A stretch of DNA of 64,000 nt from Hyphomicrobium sp. MC1 (GTDB taxonomy: Bacteria; Pseudomonadota; Alphaproteobacteria; Rhizobiales; Hyphomicrobiaceae), in the NCBI RefSeq assembly GCF_000253295.1, contig NC_015717.1, positions 4,464,001-4,528,000 of the forward strand, in the 5' to 3' direction. Below are positions 49,194-57,296 of the stretch, piece by piece; positions within the stretch are counted from its first letter, which is position 1; every line of letters starts with the position of its first letter. The notes beneath the pieces were generated by a model. It saw only the letters and a list, made by a program, of their open reading frames with translations. It had not been told where the DNA came from and did not search any database. Position numbers and translations under genes: made by a program.

Positions 49194-49835
49194 TCAAGCA
49201 TCGGCAGGCGGCTCCGACGAGGCAGGGGCAGCGTCGTCAGCCTTGGCGACTTTCGGGCCGCCGCGGGAGACGACGACCATCGCCGGACGCAGGTTGCGGT
49301 CATCGATCATGTAGCCGACCTGATAGACCTGCAGCACGGTGCCAGCTGGGACGTTTGCGTTCTCCTGCTCCATCACGGCTTGGTGGTGGTGCGGATTGAA
49401 GGGTTGGCCGGCCGGGTCGATGGCGCGGACACCGTGACGCTCAAGAGCCGTCTTATAATCACGCTCGGCAAGAATGACCCCATCGAGTAGGGTTTTTAGG
49501 GCCGGATCGCTTTCGACGGCATCCTTCGGCACGGCGGCGATAGCGCGCTGGAAGTTGTCGCCGACCGTCAGGATATCCTTGGCAAACTTGGTGATCGCAT
49601 ACTTCGCCGTCTCTTCCTTTTCCTTTTCGAGGCGGCGGCGGACGTTCTCCGTTTCAGCAACCGCGCGCAGGTACTGATCCTGCTTGGCGGCAGCTTCGGC
49701 GGACTTCTTTTCGAGATCGGCCTGAAGGGCGGCGATCATCGCCTTGAGCTGCTCGACGCTCACATCTCCCATTTCGGGGGGCGTTGCCGCGGACGGTTGC
49801 ACGGTCTCGTCTATGGGCTTTTTGTCGTCGCTCAT
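49194..49835 (-). CDS. grpE: Nucleotide exchange factor GrpE
   Basis: GrpE dimer that releases ADP from DnaK. The 213-residue protein has a disordered N-terminus, a long coiled coil (LKAMIAALQADLEKKSAEAA and AVAETENVRRRLEKEKEETA), and the C-terminal beta domain with FNPHHHQAVMEQENANVPAG, TVLQVYQVGYMIDDRNLRPA. Length and motifs are normal. It lies 123 bases after hrcA on the same strand and 340 bases before dnaK. Identification is secure. Confidence 0.97.
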   Translation of the reverse strand: MSDDKKPIDETVQPSAATPPEMGDVSVEQLKAMIAALQADLEKKSAEAAAKQDQYLRAVAETENVRRRLEKEKEETAKYAITKFAKDILTVGDNFQRAIAAVPKDAVESDPALKTLLDGVILAERDYKTALERHGVRAIDPAGQPFNPHHHQAVMEQENANVPAGTVLQVYQVGYMIDDRNLRPAMVVVSRGGPKVAKADDAAPASSEPPADA

Positions 49836-49889
49836 TTTTCTCTTCGCTGGAATAGCACTGCAAAAATTCCGGTGCCGGGGTATCGGCCG

Positions 49890-49918
49890 CTAGGCGGTAA
49901 AAATCAAGGCAGTTCAAG
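49890..49918 (-). promoter_or_regulatory. Weak RpoH-like promoter candidate for grpE
   Basis: On the minus strand CTTG (49918-49915), a 17-nt spacer and CCGCCTAG (49897-49890). The -35 part is exact; the -10 is a poor match. Spacing is identical to the dnaK candidate. Confidence 0.3.
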
Positions 49919-49958
49919 TTGGGGTGCGTCAGAAGCGGGTCAAATAGGTCTCGATGCC

Positions 49959-51056
49959 TCAGCCCATCAAGCGGCTCATCAGCTTGGCTGTATAATCCAC
50001 CATTGGGATGATGCGGGCATAATTGAGCCGCGTCGGGCCGATGACGCCCAGAACGCCGACGACGTGGCGGGTCTCATCCCGAAATGGGGCAACAATCAAC
50101 GATGAGCCCGAAAGCGAAAACAGCTTGTTTTCCGAGCCAATAAAAATGCGGACGCCTTCGGCCGTTTCGGAGGCGCCGAGCAGCTCGACGATGTCCTGCT
50201 TGGATTCGAAGGCGTCGAAGAGCTGGCGGATGCGCTCCAGGTCTTCGGCGGCGGTCACGTCTTTCAGAAGGTTGCTCTGACCGCGGACGATGAGGCTTTT
50301 GCGGTCATCGGCGACACCGGACCATTCGGCGAGCCCGGCCTTGATGACCTTTTGGGTCAACACGTCGAGTTCTGCCTTGGCGGCATTCAATGACTTTTCG
50401 AGTTCTGCCCGTGCTTCGGCGAGCGTCAGGCCGCGCAAATGAGTGTTGAGATAGTTCGAAGCTTCCTGCAAGGCAGACGGTGGCAAGCCATCGGGAAGGT
50501 TGATGATGCGGTTCTCAACGTTCTGGTCTTCATCGACCAGGATCACGAGGCCGCGTCCGGGTTCGAGTGGCACGAATTCGATGTGGCGCAGGCGGGCGAC
50601 CTGTTTTTCGGCGAGCACCACACCCGCGCAGTGTGACAGACCAGACATCAGTTCGCCCGCTTCGCTCAAAAGTTGATCGACCGATTTTTCGCGCCGGACG
50701 GCGATCTGGGCTTCGATCTGACGGCGCTGGTCCGGGGTGATGTCGCCGACTTCAAGAAGGCCGTCGACGAACAGACGCAGGCCGAGCTGGGTGGGCAGGC
50801 GCCCCGCAGACGTGTGCGGCGCGATAATGAGGCCGAGCTGCTCCAAGTCCGACATGACGTTGCGGATCGAGGCGGGCGAGAGGGCGATCGGCAAGGCGCG
50901 TGAGAGATTGCGAGAGCCGACCGGCTCACCCGTCGCCAGATAGCTTTCGACGATGCGCCGCAGGATCGTCCGCGAGCGCTCGTTAAGCTTTTGCAGCTGT
51001 GTTTTGCCGTCCAGGATGGTGGCTGCCACGATTTGATCTTCCGTGTTCACCGTCAA
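49959..51056 (-). CDS. hrcA: Heat-inducible transcription repressor HrcA
   Basis: Repressor that binds CIRCE operators, mainly upstream of groESL in alphaproteobacteria, and needs GroEL to fold. It has an N-terminal winged helix (LNERSRTILRRIVESYLATG, SPASIRNVMSDLEQLGLI) and the HrcA domain ending YARIIPMVDYTAKLMSRLMG. The longest frame starts at TTG 51056; GTG at 51050 or at 51029 (with GGAAG eight bases upstream) are plausible, so length is 356-365. No CIRCE element is seen in this window. It diverges from rph. Confidence 0.94.
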   Translation of the reverse strand: MTVNTEDQIVAATILDGKTQLQKLNERSRTILRRIVESYLATGEPVGSRNLSRALPIALSPASIRNVMSDLEQLGLIIAPHTSAGRLPTQLGLRLFVDGLLEVGDITPDQRRQIEAQIAVRREKSVDQLLSEAGELMSGLSHCAGVVLAEKQVARLRHIEFVPLEPGRGLVILVDEDQNVENRIINLPDGLPPSALQEASNYLNTHLRGLTLAEARAELEKSLNAAKAELDVLTQKVIKAGLAEWSGVADDRKSLIVRGQSNLLKDVTAAEDLERIRQLFDAFESKQDIVELLGASETAEGVRIFIGSENKLFSLSGSSLIVAPFRDETRHVVGVLGVIGPTRLNYARIIPMVDYTAKLMSRLMG

Positions 51057-51202
51057 AATCTATGAATGACAGGGGCCTACGTCAAATCCTGCGGTGTTTT
51101 CTGGGTATCTGCACCCTTCTTTCAACCGATAAGGTTTCCGGTTGAAGGCCGGGGGGGCCTTCATTAGGGTCGCGGCCGCAATACCAACAATTCAGGGAAC
51201 TC

Positions 51203-51916
51203 ATGCGACCTTCCAAACGCAAGCCAGACGAGTTGCGCCGTGTTTCAATCGAGCGGGCCGTTTCCAAATATGCCGAAGGCTCCTGCCTCATCAAATTCGG
51301 CGACACCCATGTTCTTTGCACGGCGAGCTTGGAAGAGCGCCTCCCGCAGTGGCTGAAAGGTCAGGGCCGTGGCTGGGTGACGGCGGAATACTCGATGCTG
51401 CCGCGGTCGACGCACGACCGGACGCGGCGCGAGGTGACGAGCGGCCATCCGTCGGGGCGGACGCAGGAAATTCAGCGTCTCGTCGGCCGGGCGCTTCGCG
51501 CGGTCGTCGATCTGACGAAGCTTGGCGAACGGCAGATCACGGTCGACTGCGACGTCATCCAGGCCGATGGCGGCACGCGCACGGCGTCGATCACGGGCGC
51601 GTGGGTGGCTCTGCACGATTGCATCCAGTGGATGAAAATGCGCGACATGGTGAAGGACACCGTGCTGCGCGATCACGTAGCTGCCGTGTCGTGCGGTCTC
51701 TACAAAGGTGAACCGGTGCTCGATCTCGACTATGCCGAGGACAGCAACGCGGATGCCGATTCCAATTTCGTGATGACCGGCTCGGGCGGCATCGTCGAAA
51801 TCCAAGGCACGGCCGAGACGACGCCCTTCACAGAAGATAAGTTCACCGAGCTGATGGGGCTCGCCAAGAAGGGGATCGGCGAACTCGTTCAGCTGCAGAA
51901 GCTGACGGTCGCTTAA
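51203..51916 (+). CDS. rph: Ribonuclease PH
   Basis: Phosphorolytic 3'-5' exoribonuclease trimming tRNA 3' ends and rRNA. Conserved blocks MRPSKRKPDELRRVSIERAV, GQGRGWVTAEYSMLPRST, QIQRLVGRALRAVVD-like segment and LDLDYAEDSNADADSNFVMT are present. Length 237 is typical of the family. It is the first gene of a plus-strand run reaching dsbB and diverges from hrcA, with an inverted repeat TTCAACCG/CGGTTGAA at 51121-51146 between them. Identification is secure. Confidence 0.97.
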   Translation: MRPSKRKPDELRRVSIERAVSKYAEGSCLIKFGDTHVLCTASLEERLPQWLKGQGRGWVTAEYSMLPRSTHDRTRREVTSGHPSGRTQEIQRLVGRALRAVVDLTKLGERQITVDCDVIQADGGTRTASITGAWVALHDCIQWMKMRDMVKDTVLRDHVAAVSCGLYKGEPVLDLDYAEDSNADADSNFVMTGSGGIVEIQGTAETTPFTEDKFTELMGLAKKGIGELVQLQKLTVA

Positions 51917-51938
51917 GACCAGACAACGGAGCGAGGCC

Positions 51939-52364
51939 ATGTTCGGACCTTTTGCCCTGACGGTCGCGGCGCTGTTCACAGGCGCGGCGATCTACATCAA
52001 CTGGGCAGAGCAACCGGCGCGGCTTTCTCTCGACGATGCTGCGATGCTTGCGGAATGGAAGCCCGCCTACCGGCGCGGATTTCAGATGCAGGCATCGCTT
52101 GCCGTCATCGGCTTCATTCTGGGTACGCTCGAGTGGCTGGTCACCGGCAAGGTCATCTGGCTTGCCGGTGGTGCAGCGCTACTCGCCAATTGGCCGTTTA
52201 CGATCTTCGCGATCATGCCGGTCAATAAGATCCTTGAAGAGACCCCGTTCGAACGGGCCAACGAAGAGACACGGGCGCTGATCGAGCGCTGGGGCATGCT
52301 GCACGGCGTGCGCAGCGTGCTTGGTCTCGTCAGTGTCGGATTGTTCCTATGGGCATCGATCTGA
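51939..52364 (+). CDS. DUF1772 membrane protein
   Basis: A 141-residue protein with four membrane helices (about residues 2-20, 50-70, 72-92, 120-140). The pattern FTGAAIYINWAEQPARLSLD, then YRRGFQMQASLAVIG, and WPFTIFAIMPVNKIL, then WGMLHGVRSVLG matches DUF1772 (the anthrone oxygenase-like family). Function in bacteria is unknown. It starts 22 bases after rph, and its last 16 bases overlap the next gene, so it is in the same operon. Confidence 0.87.
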   Translation: MFGPFALTVAALFTGAAIYINWAEQPARLSLDDAAMLAEWKPAYRRGFQMQASLAVIGFILGTLEWLVTGKVIWLAGGAALLANWPFTIFAIMPVNKILEETPFERANEETRALIERWGMLHGVRSVLGLVSVGLFLWASI

Positions 52365-52783
52365 AGCCTGCGCCGCGACCGTCGGGCGTTCTTGAAACGG
52401 TTCTGTACGCACCCGATCTCGGGGCCATTCAAGACTTCTACGGTCGCGTGTTTGGGCTCGAACCCTTTGCGGTCGCCGAGGGACGTCATGTTTTTTATCG
52501 CTATGGACCGCAGATGCTTTTGATCTTCAATCCGGAGGCGACACGTATTCCGCCGCCTGCGGGTGCGCTTCCCGTTCCGCCGCATGGCGCGGTGGGTGAA
52601 GGGCACGTCTGCTTCCGGGCGTCAGCTGACGATATTGCGGTGTGGCGTGAACGGCTCGAAGCGCTGGGCGTTCCGATCGAAGCCGATTTCGAGTGGCCGC
52701 GCGGTGGCCGCTCAATCTACTTTCGCGATCCGGCCGGCAATTGCCTCGAATTTGCCGAGCCGCGCATCTGGGGGATGGTGTGA
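52349..52783 (+). CDS. VOC (glyoxalase/bleomycin resistance) family protein
   Basis: A 144-residue VOC-fold protein: FYGRVFGLEPFAVAEGRHVF in the first module and GHVCFRASADDIAVW, RSIYFRDPAGNCLEFAEP in the second. Metal-ligand-like residues are the His in GHVCF and Glu in NCLEFAE. It may be a dioxygenase or a lyase; substrate cannot be told. It overlaps the DUF1772 gene by 16 bases and its stop overlaps the GTG of rdgB by four bases, so translation is coupled with both. Confidence 0.87.
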   Translation: MGIDLKPAPRPSGVLETVLYAPDLGAIQDFYGRVFGLEPFAVAEGRHVFYRYGPQMLLIFNPEATRIPPPAGALPVPPHGAVGEGHVCFRASADDIAVWRERLEALGVPIEADFEWPRGGRSIYFRDPAGNCLEFAEPRIWGMV

Positions 52784-53658
52784 AGAAACTTCAAAAAGGC
52801 ATGAAGCTCGTCGTCGCGAGCCATAACCTCGGCAAGGTCTGGGAGATCAACCAGCTCATTCAACCTTACGGGCTCGATGCCGTTTCGGCGGGCGAGCTGG
52901 CTCTTTCGGAACCTGAAGAAACGGAGACGACGTTTGCGGGCAACGCGCGGCTGAAGGCGGTTGCGGCGGCCGAAGGTTCCGGGTTGCCTGCATTGGCTGA
53001 CGACTCCGGCCTTGAAGTCGAATGCCTCGACGGAGCGCCGGGGATCTATTCGGCACGCTGGGCCGGCCCTGGCAAAGACTTCGGCGTCGCCATGAAGAAA
53101 GTCGCCGAAGAGATCAGCGCGTGTCATGGCTGGACGGCTGAAGGTCCGCGCGCCAATTTCATTTCGGTCTTGTGTCTCGCGTGGCCAGGCGGCGAGGTGG
53201 AACTATTCGAGGGCAAGGTGTTTGGCCATCTCGTCTGGCCGGCACGCGGCGGCAACGGCTTCGGCTACGATCCGATGTTCGTGCCGGACGGCGACACCCG
53301 CACATTCGGCGAGATGGAGCCGAAAGAGAAGTATGCGATTTCGCATCGGACGCGGGCCTTTGCGGCCTTCAAGGCGGCGATGCTCGATGGCATTACGCCG
53401 ACCGCCGCAAAGGTGAGCGTACGACGGGACGTCGATGCGTTTGCAGCGGCGGCTGCGAGCCTTTCGACACGGGTCGAGGCTGCGGCGTTCGTTGCACGTT
53501 TGAAAGACGATCTCGTCACGCACGGCTCAGAATGGAACAACACGACACTCGAAAGTTTTCTTGGTGCGCTTGCCCGAGAGTTAGAGCGTGCGCCATCGAA
53601 GGATGAACCGGCGTGGCGACAAATCACGAAAGCAATGCTGGCTGCGAGCGATGACTGA
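52780..53658 (+). CDS. rdgB: RdgB/HAM1 non-canonical purine NTP pyrophosphatase with extra C-terminal domain
   Basis: Hydrolyses dITP, ITP and XTP, cleaning the nucleotide pool. Catalytic region: VASHNLGKVWEI, PALADDSGLEVECLDGAPG, GNGFGYDPMFVPDGDTRTFG and SHRTRAFAAF, with the enzyme ending near residue 205. An extra 87 residues follow; residues 228-292 (RVEAAAFVARLKDDL, WNNTTLESFLGALA, PAWRQITKAMLAA) look like the DUF7660 domain, judged by eye. The GTG at 52780 overlaps the VOC stop; an ATG seven codons in has a poor site. The RdgB call is secure, the extension is unusual. Confidence 0.93.
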   Translation: MKKLQKGMKLVVASHNLGKVWEINQLIQPYGLDAVSAGELALSEPEETETTFAGNARLKAVAAAEGSGLPALADDSGLEVECLDGAPGIYSARWAGPGKDFGVAMKKVAEEISACHGWTAEGPRANFISVLCLAWPGGEVELFEGKVFGHLVWPARGGNGFGYDPMFVPDGDTRTFGEMEPKEKYAISHRTRAFAAFKAAMLDGITPTAAKVSVRRDVDAFAAAAASLSTRVEAAAFVARLKDDLVTHGSEWNNTTLESFLGALARELERAPSKDEPAWRQITKAMLAASDD

Positions 53659-54958
53659 TCGCGACACTACATTCGGCGTCTACGTGCACTGGCCTTTCTG
53701 TGCGCAGAAGTGTCCGTACTGCGACTTCAACAGTCACGTTCGCCACAAGGGCTGGGACGAGGCGCGGTTTCTTTCGGCCTATAAGCGCGAGATCGATTGG
53801 GTGGCGGATCGCATCGGAGCACGCGTTGCGACGAGCGTGTTCTTCGGCGGCGGCACGCCATCGCTGATGCAGCCTGCGACCGTTGCGGGTATCCTCGATC
53901 ACATTGCGAAGCGCTGGGGTATTGCGGATAACGCCGAGATCACGCTCGAAGCCAATCCGGGCAGCGTCGAAGCGGCACGTTTTCGCGGTTTTCGCGATGC
54001 GGGCATCAACCGCGTTTCGATCGGCGTGCAATCTCTACGAGATGAAGAACTGCGCAAGCTCGGACGCATTCACAGCGTTGCGGAAGCCAAGGCGGCGATC
54101 GATGTTGCGCGCGGCACGTTCGAGCGGTTTTCGTTCGATCTGATTTATGCACGTCCCGGACAGACCGGAGACGCGTGGCGTCGCGAGCTTGGCGAGGCGC
54201 TCGATCTCGCGGGCGATCACCTGTCGCTTTACCAGCTGACTATCGAACCCGACACGCCTTACGCTGCGCTTCATGCCGCCGGTAAGCTCGTCATTCCCGA
54301 TGACTACGATGCAGGTGCGCTCTACGAGATCACCGAGGAGATGACGGCGTCGCGCGGGCTAGCGGCTTACGAGGTTTCGAACTACGCGCAAGCTGGTTCC
54401 GAAAGTCGGCACAACCTTCTTTACTGGCGCTACGGCGAATATGCCGGGATCGGGCCGGGGGCGCATGGCCGGATTGTGGTCGATGGTCGGCGCGAAGCGA
54501 CGATTGCCGAGCGTAACCCGGAGGCGTGGGTCGAGCGGGTCGAAGACGGTGGTCATGGTTTTATTGAACGGATCGCATTGTCTGACGCCGAGCAGGCGGA
54601 CGAGATGCTGCTGATGGGCCTGCGGCTCTCAGAAGGGGTAGAGCTTGCGCAGCTTGAGAAGATCGGGGGTGTGCGCCCGAGCCAAGTAACAATCGACGAA
54701 CTGGCGGAACTCGGGCTGCTGGAGACGCTGCCTGCGTCCTTGCGCGCCTCCCCGGCCGGTGGCGACTGGCGGCGGAATGAGCTTGACGAGATTGTCATGT
54801 GCTCAGGTCCAGGACTTGCTCCCGAGACGCAACCGCTGTCTGGCGTGCGCATCCGGGTGACACCGCAAGGCCGGCTCGTGCTTAACGCCGTCGTCGCCAA
54901 ACTCTCAAACAGCTTTCAGCTGACGGACCGCATGGACAAGCTCAGAAGCGCCGTTTAA
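53651..54958 (+). CDS. hemW: Heme chaperone HemW (radical SAM, HemN-like)
   Basis: A radical-SAM protein that binds and transfers heme rather than oxidising coproporphyrinogen. The cluster motif CAQKCPYC (CX3CX2C) is at residues 17-24, and the HemW-specific HNLLYW lies near residue 254. Total 435 residues, about 40 longer than usual, because an insert of about 40 residues (near residues 358-400, LPASLRASPAGGDWRRNE onward) lies between the last helix block and VTPQGRLVLNAVVAKL. The ATG at 53651 overlaps rdgB's stop by eight bases. Family secure. Confidence 0.94.
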   Translation: MTDRDTTFGVYVHWPFCAQKCPYCDFNSHVRHKGWDEARFLSAYKREIDWVADRIGARVATSVFFGGGTPSLMQPATVAGILDHIAKRWGIADNAEITLEANPGSVEAARFRGFRDAGINRVSIGVQSLRDEELRKLGRIHSVAEAKAAIDVARGTFERFSFDLIYARPGQTGDAWRRELGEALDLAGDHLSLYQLTIEPDTPYAALHAAGKLVIPDDYDAGALYEITEEMTASRGLAAYEVSNYAQAGSESRHNLLYWRYGEYAGIGPGAHGRIVVDGRREATIAERNPEAWVERVEDGGHGFIERIALSDAEQADEMLLMGLRLSEGVELAQLEKIGGVRPSQVTIDELAELGLLETLPASLRASPAGGDWRRNELDEIVMCSGPGLAPETQPLSGVRIRVTPQGRLVLNAVVAKLSNSFQLTDRMDKLRSAV

Positions 54959-54967
54959 GCAGCGCTC

Positions 54968-55549
54968 ATGCTGAGGGGACTTTACGATTGGACGATGCGG
55001 ATGGCGGCCAGCAAACGGGCGCCGTGGGCGCTCGCGGCCGTTTCGTTCGCCGAGAGTTCGTTTTTTCCGATCCCTCCCGACATTATGCTGATCCCGATGG
55101 TCCTGAGCGACCGGCGGAAAGCGTGGTGGTATGCGACGGTGGCGACCGTCGCATCCGTAATCGGCGGCATTCTCGGGTACGCCATCGGGTACTATTTCTT
55201 TGAGGCGGTCGGACTGCCCATCCTGAAGTTCTACGGCCGTGAGCATGCGCTCGATAGCTTCATGGCCTTTGTGCAGGAGTATGGTGTCGAAGCGGTCATC
55301 ATTAAGGGCGCGACGCCGATCCCTTACAAGGTTGTGACGATTGCGGCTGGCGTTGGCAAAATGAATCTCGGGGCGTTTCTCGGCGCGAGCATCGTTGCGC
55401 GGGCCATGCGTTTCTATCTGGTCGCCGGTCTCCTATATTTCTTCGGCGAGCCGATCCGCGCTTTCATCGAGAAACGCCTCGGAATGGTGATGACGGTGTT
55501 TCTCGTGCTGCTGGTCGGCGGCTTCGTGGCCGTCAAATACATCTTCTAG
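54968..55549 (+). CDS. YqaA-family membrane protein (VTT/DedA superfamily)
   Basis: A 193-residue membrane protein starting MLRGLYDWTMRMAASKRAPW. The blocks FAESSFFPIPPDIMLIPMVL and GATPIPYKVVTIAAGVGKMN are re-entrant loop motifs of the YqaA branch of the SNARE-associated/DedA superfamily, with about five helices. Relatives act as lipid scramblases or drug-efflux-type proteins; YqaA itself is uncharacterised. It lies nine bases after hemW, in the same run. Identification is good to family. Confidence 0.9.
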   Translation: MLRGLYDWTMRMAASKRAPWALAAVSFAESSFFPIPPDIMLIPMVLSDRRKAWWYATVATVASVIGGILGYAIGYYFFEAVGLPILKFYGREHALDSFMAFVQEYGVEAVIIKGATPIPYKVVTIAAGVGKMNLGAFLGASIVARAMRFYLVAGLLYFFGEPIRAFIEKRLGMVMTVFLVLLVGGFVAVKYIF

Positions 55550-55563
55550 GTCGGATTGAAGCC

Positions 55564-56088
55564 ATGGCGTTTGCAGCACGGTCGGCTCGGGGTGCGGATT
55601 ATCGGCTCGGCGCGCTGGCGCTATTTGGAGCGATTGCGACGATCCTGACGGCGCTCGGGTTTCAATACATTGGCGGCTACGTGCCGTGTATGCTGTGCCT
55701 GATCGAACGCTACGCCTATTACGCGGGAATTCCGGTTCTTTTCATCGCGTTGGTGCTGACGGCGGGCGGCTATCGGCGGATGGCCGCGCTGCTCTTCGTG
55801 TTGGTCGCTTTGGCGTTTCTGGCGAATACAGGGCTTGGCATCTATCACGCCGGAGCGGAGTGGAAGTTCTGGCCCGGCCCGAGCGCCTGCGGCGGTGGGG
55901 AATCCCTCACGTCGTCCGCCGGAAATCTTCTGAACGACATCCAGCACATCAAAGTCATCAAGTGCGATGAAGCGGCGTTGCGCTTCCTAGGCATCTCTTT
56001 TGCTGGCTGGAACGTCGTCGCTTCGGTGCTGCTGATGGCGGTTGCGTTCGGTGCGGCCTCGGCGGCTTGGACGCGCCGTAACATCTGA
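55564..56088 (+). CDS. dsbB: Disulfide bond formation protein B
   Basis: Inner-membrane quinone oxidoreductase that reoxidises DsbA in the periplasm. It has four membrane helices in 174 residues. The first periplasmic redox pair is CMLC (Cys42, Cys45) and the second is Cys109 with Cys134 in the large periplasmic loop, all at expected places. It starts 14 bases after the YqaA gene and ends the plus-strand run. No dsbA is seen. Identification is good. Confidence 0.93.
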   Translation: MAFAARSARGADYRLGALALFGAIATILTALGFQYIGGYVPCMLCLIERYAYYAGIPVLFIALVLTAGGYRRMAALLFVLVALAFLANTGLGIYHAGAEWKFWPGPSACGGGESLTSSAGNLLNDIQHIKVIKCDEAALRFLGISFAGWNVVASVLLMAVAFGAASAAWTRRNI

Positions 56089-57000
56089 GGCGCGCCAGCG
56101 TTCCCAACGTCCTGACGCTTGTCCACAATTCTCAAAATCCATGAAAACGTTGATTTTGTTGCTGGCCTAATACTGTCAAGGCAATGTCGCGGTGAATATC
56201 ACCGGTAAGCCGTGATCGCGCCTTCGCGTTGCCCGAATGTGACGGCTATTCTTGCTTCGTTCGCGGGGCACGGAACGAAACCCGAGCCGGCCCATGTGGA
56301 TTGTGTGGATATCGTACCAGCGTTGGGAGCATTCGTGGTGGCGTCTGCGTTGAGTTTGTCGAGTGCAATGCTTGGGACGAGTGACAGCAATCCATTGTCC
56401 GAGGCCCAGTCCGCACCATCTTTGAGTACGAGTGGCGTTGTTGCGTTTCGTAGGCGTTCGTTGCGTAGCGTGGTGTCTGTGTACGGACCGAGCCCGAAAG
56501 ACGTTCTGTCCGAGACGTTTGCAAAATTTAGGCGAACTGCTTCGACAAACTCGTCAAAGCGTATGTCCTCGCGGTTCGCCCGCACTCCTCACGGAGATCG
56601 CTCTTTCCCGGAGCGGACCTCCAACGGTTTTGAGGCAAGTGCGCGTTCACCTGATTGGGGATGGCGTCCAGTTGGAGACGTCGCGGGCGATGTGGTGCGA
56701 AACGCCATGGTCGCTGCGGCTCTCGCAAAGGCGCAGTGAACCCCTAAGTCGAGCGTTGAGTATCCGGTCGCGTATGCGTCGAGTTTTAAGAGTTGGGAAA
56801 AAGGATTTCGGAGAGCGCTGGCTTTCCAACGAGCTGGCAGACGCACGGAGCGTGATTGGAGTTAGCCCTCAATCGAGACATCATGTGACACGGTCTCGCG
56901 TAGTGATGTCACAGCGCTCTGTGTGTCTGCCGCCATCGTTAGAAACGCTGAAGCTTCGGTAATCGTTCCACGAATTTCGGTTTAGCGGAGTGCGAAGACA
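56089..57000. other. Gene-poor 0.9 kb region
   Basis: I see no convincing gene here. The plus strand is open at 56212-56739 and 56432-56962, and the minus strand at 56199-56585 and 56589-56846, but none has a good ribosome binding site or recognisable motif. The minus-strand frame at 56199-56585 (containing NATTPLVLKDGADWASDNG) looks the most protein-like, and the next frame upstream ends just at its GTG, so a decayed, frameshifted minus-strand gene is possible. Dinucleotide use is less GC-skewed than in the flanks, which also fits decay or foreign origin. Confidence 0.4.
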
Positions 57001-57225
57001 ATGACCCCCTCGGTTCCGGAACACGTCAGCCCCATTCAGTGGCATCAGGCCATTGCGGTGAGCCGCGAGCAGTGCGCCAGGATCTTTCGCGATGGCGGCG
57101 CGCCGAGCGACGCGCTGGTCGCATTCGGATTGAAATGCGAAGACGGCGCCGACTCCGATTGGGAGCGCGTGGTCGATCTCGTTGCCGCCGAGCTTTGCGC
57201 CCATCCGATGGCGCGGGCCGCTTAA
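57001..57225 (+). CDS. Small hypothetical protein
   Basis: A 74-residue protein, MTPSVPEHVSPIQWHQAIAV onward, with GCGGAG ten bases upstream of the ATG. It looks like a compact three-helix protein (WHQAIAVSREQCARIFRDGG; SDALVAFGLKCEDG; WERVVDLVAAELCAHPM) with three Cys. No membrane segment. It sits alone between the gene-poor region and the convergent HNH gene. I do not recognise the family. Confidence 0.65.
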   Translation: MTPSVPEHVSPIQWHQAIAVSREQCARIFRDGGAPSDALVAFGLKCEDGADSDWERVVDLVAAELCAHPMARAA

Positions 57226-57296
57226 GATCGGGCGACGGCCGTACGTGCCCAAATGTGGTGGCCGGGCGTGACCCGGCCATGCGAGGGCGCGGAAGG

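Noticed and set aside
51057..51202. CIRCE operator in the hrcA-rph gap
   Set aside because: The inverted repeat there is TTCAACCG/CGGTTGAA, unlike the CIRCE consensus TTAGCACTC-N9-GAGTGCTAA.
56212..56739. 175-codon plus-strand gene in the gene-poor region
   Set aside because: Starts with GTG without a ribosome binding site, has Ser/Arg-rich composition and no recognisable motif.
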